This document shows, piece after piece, positions 6,758-8,941 of a DNA stretch of 8,941 bases. The stretch lies in assembly GCA_050116035.1 (NCBI GenBank), contig JASFPJ010000117.1, positions 1-8,941 of the forward strand. The letters are read 5' to 3'. Positions within the stretch are counted from its first letter, which is position 1. Every line of letters starts with the position of its first letter. The translations under genes and the position numbers were made by a program. The notes under the pieces are model-generated. The model searched no databases. It was given only the letters and a program-made list of their open reading frames with translations, and was not told the DNA's origin. The stretch is from SOIA01 sp050116035 (GTDB taxonomy: Bacteria; Acidobacteriota; Aminicenantia; Aminicenantales; Aminicenantaceae).

Positions 6758-8416
6758 ATGAACGAAAAAGATTACTCAGACATCTGTAAAAAAGAGCTTC
6801 AAGACAATGATGAAAAAGACCCCTCCATCCATGATGAGGAAGAACCTACAGAGCCAGATGAAAAAGAACAGTTAGAAAAGGAGGAGGAGAAGGAAGAGGA
6901 AGAAGAAGAAGAAGAATGGGAAGAGGAAGAAGAAGAGGAGGAAGTAGAGGAGGAAGTAGAGGGGAAAGATTTGGATTATGATGATTCCGTTGAGGATCAT
7001 AAGCAGAAAACTGTTGAAGCTGAAAAGGAAAGAGTCGTCGATAAAGAAGAAGAGAGAGAGCAGGAACAAAAATCAGAAGAACCGGTACTGACAGCACCGG
7101 AAACAGTTAAAGTCGTACACGAACAGGTGCAAGAGCCAACAGAGCAAGAAGAGGAAGCACAAACAGAGAGGAGAGAAGAAAAAGAAGAAGACATACGAGT
7201 TAAAGAAGATGAAGAAAAGGAAAGAGCAGAGGAGAAAGAAGAAGAAGAAGAAGAATTGGCAATAGTCCACGAACAGGAGGTGGAGGAAGCTAAACAAGTC
7301 GATGTTAAAGAAAGAGAGGTTATTGAAAGAGAGGTTATTGAAAGAGAGGCTATTGAAAGAGAGGCTATTGAAAGAGAGGTTGCAGAAAGAAAAGAAGACA
7401 AAACTGAGGAAAAAATGGAGGAAAAAGCAGATGAGCCAGATCCGTTAGAAAATATCGACCTGAAAAAAGAAGTGGAAAGAGCGGAAAAAACGATAAGAAA
7501 ACACATTAGAGAAACTCCCGCCGAACATTCCCCCTTTTTCAGTCAGGAGGGAGACTGCAAGGTCTATCTCAAACTGGAAAACCTGCAGTTGACCGGTTCT
7601 TTCAAGCTGCGGGGGACCATGAACAAGCTGTTTTCTCTCTCCAAAAAAGAAAAGAGAACCATATTGATAACCGCTTCATCCGGAAACCACGGTGCCGCCT
7701 TTGCGTATGGAGTCAAAAAATTGGGACTCAGAGGGATTATCTATCTTCCTGGCCACACATCTCAGGCGAAAGTGAATGCCCTGAAATATTATGATGTTGT
7801 TCTTAAATTCTTTGGAACGGATTGTGTCAAAACTGAAGAGCATGCCATTAAAGAAGCTGTGAAAAACAGTTTCAAATATATCCCCCCTTATAATGATTTG
7901 AAGATCATCGGAGGCCAAGGAACAATCGGGATCGAACTGAGGAGACAGGTCGAGAAGATCGATGCTGTGCTTGTCCCTGTTGGCGGTGGAGGATTGATCT
8001 CCGGAATCGCTGGATACCTCAAATCCCTGGACGAAAAAATTGAAATCATCGGCTGCCAACCCGAAAATTCCGCGGTCATGTATGAATCCATAAAAGCCGG
8101 TAAAATCCTCGAAATGGAATCTCAACCCACGCTTTCTGATGGTTCAGCGGGTGGAATCGAACAGGGCGCTATTACATTTGACATCTGCAAGAAATTCGTG
8201 GATGATTTTATTCTCGTCTCAGAGGAAGAAATTAAAGAAGCGATGAAACTGATTTTAGAAAAACACTTCATGCTCATCGAAGGCGCAGGCGCTCTTTCAG
8301 TGGCATCCTTTCTGAAGACAAAAAAGAGATTCAAAGGGAAAAATGTCGTTCTGATCATCAGCGGTTCAAAAATCTCACTAGACACACTGAGAGAAGTCCT
8401 CTCATCTGGAGTTTAG
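6758..8416 (+). CDS. Threonine-dehydratase-type PLP lyase with giant acidic N-terminal extension
   Basis: The protein has 552 residues from ATG 6758, preceded by GGGAG (6746-6750, 7-nt spacer). Residues 228-552 form a complete fold-type II PLP enzyme of the serine/threonine dehydratase family: SFKLRG with Schiff-base Lys283, ASSGNHG at 306-312, the phosphate-binding GGGG at 409-412, a LSDGSAGG motif further on and SGSK at 535-538 near the end. There is no C-terminal ACT domain, so it is a catabolic-type single-domain enzyme that deaminates a hydroxy-amino acid to an imine/keto acid in the cytoplasm. The exact substrate (Thr, Ser, hydroxyaspartate or another) is not determined. Residues 1-227 are unlike any enzyme domain I recognise: 89 Glu and 18 Asp against 24 Lys and 12 Arg, with Glu runs of up to eight and a VIERE/AIERE repeat. 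An internal ATG at 7415 with GAGG at 7406-7409 would yield a normal 333-residue enzyme. The ornithine cyclodeaminase-family gene follows after 3 nt. Confidence 0.9.
   Translation: MNEKDYSDICKKELQDNDEKDPSIHDEEEPTEPDEKEQLEKEEEKEEEEEEEEWEEEEEEEEVEEEVEGKDLDYDDSVEDHKQKTVEAEKERVVDKEEEREQEQKSEEPVLTAPETVKVVHEQVQEPTEQEEEAQTERREEKEEDIRVKEDEEKERAEEKEEEEEELAIVHEQEVEEAKQVDVKEREVIEREVIEREAIEREAIEREVAERKEDKTEEKMEEKADEPDPLENIDLKKEVERAEKTIRKHIRETPAEHSPFFSQEGDCKVYLKLENLQLTGSFKLRGTMNKLFSLSKKEKRTILITASSGNHGAAFAYGVKKLGLRGIIYLPGHTSQAKVNALKYYDVVLKFFGTDCVKTEEHAIKEAVKNSFKYIPPYNDLKIIGGQGTIGIELRRQVEKIDAVLVPVGGGGLISGIAGYLKSLDEKIEIIGCQPENSAVMYESIKAGKILEMESQPTLSDGSAGGIEQGAITFDICKKFVDDFILVSEEEIKEAMKLILEKHFMLIEGAGALSVASFLKTKKRFKGKNVVLIISGSKISLDTLREVLSSGV
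6874..6969 (+). repeat. Polypurine low-complexity tract
   Basis: Of 96 nt, 93 are purines; the only pyrimidines are T at 6917, 6945 and 6957. The longest uninterrupted run is 43 nt (6874-6916) and includes six GAA units at 6899-6916. It encodes the Glu runs of the dehydratase extension. A second six-unit GAA run lies at 7238-7255. Confidence 0.9.
7238..7255 (+). repeat. (GAA)6 trinucleotide run
   Basis: Six consecutive GAA units within a purine-rich stretch. Read in the frame of the gene they lie in a poly-Glu segment, so gain or loss of a unit would change protein length without a frameshift. Confidence 0.85.
7304..7393 (+). repeat. 15-bp tandem repeat coding for VIERE/AIERE
   Basis: There are four adjacent 15-bp units at 7319-7378. 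Units 1 and 2 are GTTATTGAAAGAGAG, and units 3 and 4 differ from them by one base (GTT to GCT, Val to Ala). Degenerate copies flank them at 7304-7318 (VKERE) and 7379-7393 (VAERK). The near-identity at DNA level indicates recent tandem duplication. The encoded pentapeptide is strongly helix-forming. Confidence 0.92.
7406..7417 (+). promoter_or_regulatory. Possible internal start (GAGG ... ATG 7415) of the dehydratase
   Basis: GAGG at 7406-7409 lies 5 nt before an in-frame ATG at 7415, eight residues before the catalytic domain begins. Translation from here gives a 333-residue enzyme of ordinary family length without the acidic arm. In such purine-rich DNA, GAGG-like strings occur often by chance, so this is only a possibility. 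Confidence 0.35.
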
Positions 8417-8419
8417 AGA

Positions 8420-8941
8420 ATGACTGAAATCTATAACCTAACTCAAATCAAAACTGTATTAGAAAATATCGATACACTCAGCGCGGTGGAAGAAGGATTT
8501 GTTGCCTATTCCAAAGGCAGAGTCGTTGTCCCTCCGGTCGGGGAATTGACTTTTGACCACCCACCTGGAGATGTCCATATCAAATACGGATACATACTCG
8601 GCGATGAATACTATGTCATAAAAATCGCTTCCGGTTTCTACGAGAATGTCAAGCTCAACCTCCCGACGGGCACCGGACTCATGCTGGTCTTCATGCAAAT
8701 AACAGGTGAGCTGGTTTGTATCCTTCTCGATGAGGCCCATCTGACCAATGTGCGGACAGCCGCTGCTGGAGCCGTCGTGGCCAAGTATCTCGCCCCGCAA
8801 AATGTTCACCGCATCGGCATCTTCGGAGCCGGGATCCAGGGCCGGATGCAGCTTGAGCATCTCAAACCCATCGTCGATTGCAGAGACGTTGTTGTATGGG
8901 GAATGGATCAGGCGGAATTGGATGCTTACAAAAAAGATATG
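8420..8941 (+). CDS. Ornithine cyclodeaminase/mu-crystallin family protein, 3'-partial
   Basis: The first 174 residues are seen and the frame is still open at the window end; a full protein would be about 310-340 residues. ATG 8420 has GGAG at 8408-8411 (8-nt spacer), inside the end of the dehydratase gene. Family features are VHIKYGYI (52-59), KIASGFY with Lys68, TNVRTAA with Arg112 (matching the Lys/Arg that bind the substrate carboxylate in ornithine cyclodeaminase), and the Rossmann nucleotide-binding GAGIQG at 136-141. The conserved catalytic Asp lies beyond the window. Members are cytoplasmic NAD(P)-dependent enzymes that cyclodeaminate ornithine or reduce imino acids. True ornithine cyclodeaminase activity is not implied. 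The 3-nt gap to the dehydratase gene indicates one operon, and the pairing suggests it acts on an imine or related product of that lyase. Confidence 0.93.
   Translation, partial: MTEIYNLTQIKTVLENIDTLSAVEEGFVAYSKGRVVVPPVGELTFDHPPGDVHIKYGYILGDEYYVIKIASGFYENVKLNLPTGTGLMLVFMQITGELVCILLDEAHLTNVRTAAAGAVVAKYLAPQNVHRIGIFGAGIQGRMQLEHLKPIVDCRDVVVWGMDQAELDAYKKDM

Noticed and set aside
6997..7506. Minus-strand 169-codon Ser-rich open frame
   Set aside because: It is the mirror of the Glu-rich coding repeat (GAA/GAG read backwards gives TTC/CTC and Ser/Phe codons). It has no family motif, and its length comes from the low-complexity DNA.

Overview
The window looks like a stretch of bacterial chromosome of moderate GC content, with densely packed genes all on the + strand and good Shine-Dalgarno sites. 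It holds two catabolic gene groups with a secreted-protein gene between them. The species cannot be named from the sequence. A Sec-type exported DUF4139 protein, hydantoinase/oxoprolinase genes and amino-acid ammonia-lyase genes would suit an uncultured, probably diderm, amino-acid-using bacterium (something like Aminicenantes is a weak guess only). No RNA gene, insertion sequence, CRISPR array or phage gene was seen.

Region 1 (1-4612) is a tight, overlapping cluster. It begins inside hyuA (hydantoinase/oxoprolinase subunit A, 5' end outside the window), continues with hyuB (subunit B, 8-nt overlap), and ends with an NRAMP-fold membrane transporter that overlaps hyuB by 17 nt. HyuA and HyuB together form an ATP-dependent enzyme that opens or carboxylates a cyclic amide or ketone. 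The transporter lacks all four residues that normally hold the transition metal in NRAMP proteins, so it may import the substrate of HyuAB or another solute instead of Mn/Fe.

Region 2 (4613-6518) is a 253-nt spacer with a weak terminator-like hairpin and a perfect TATAAT box, then a monocistronic-looking gene for an exported DUF4140/DUF4139 (MuiA-like) protein with a coiled coil.

Region 3 (6519-8941) is a 239-nt spacer, then a PLP-dependent threonine-dehydratase-type enzyme and, 3 nt later, an ornithine cyclodeaminase/mu-crystallin family gene cut by the window end. This pairing resembles known modules in which the lyase makes an enamine/imine and the NAD(P)-dependent partner reduces or processes it (EutB/EutC, BhcB/BhcD). 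The striking oddity is that the dehydratase carries a 227-residue, extremely Glu-rich N-terminal extension (about 47% Asp+Glu, net charge about -71). It is encoded by polypurine DNA with GAA trinucleotide runs and a perfect 15-bp tandem repeat. A good ribosome-binding site lies before both the long start (6758) and an internal start (7415) that would give a normal-sized enzyme.

The most interesting leads are the acidic dehydratase fusion and the NRAMP-like protein with an erased metal site next to hydantoinase/oxoprolinase genes.
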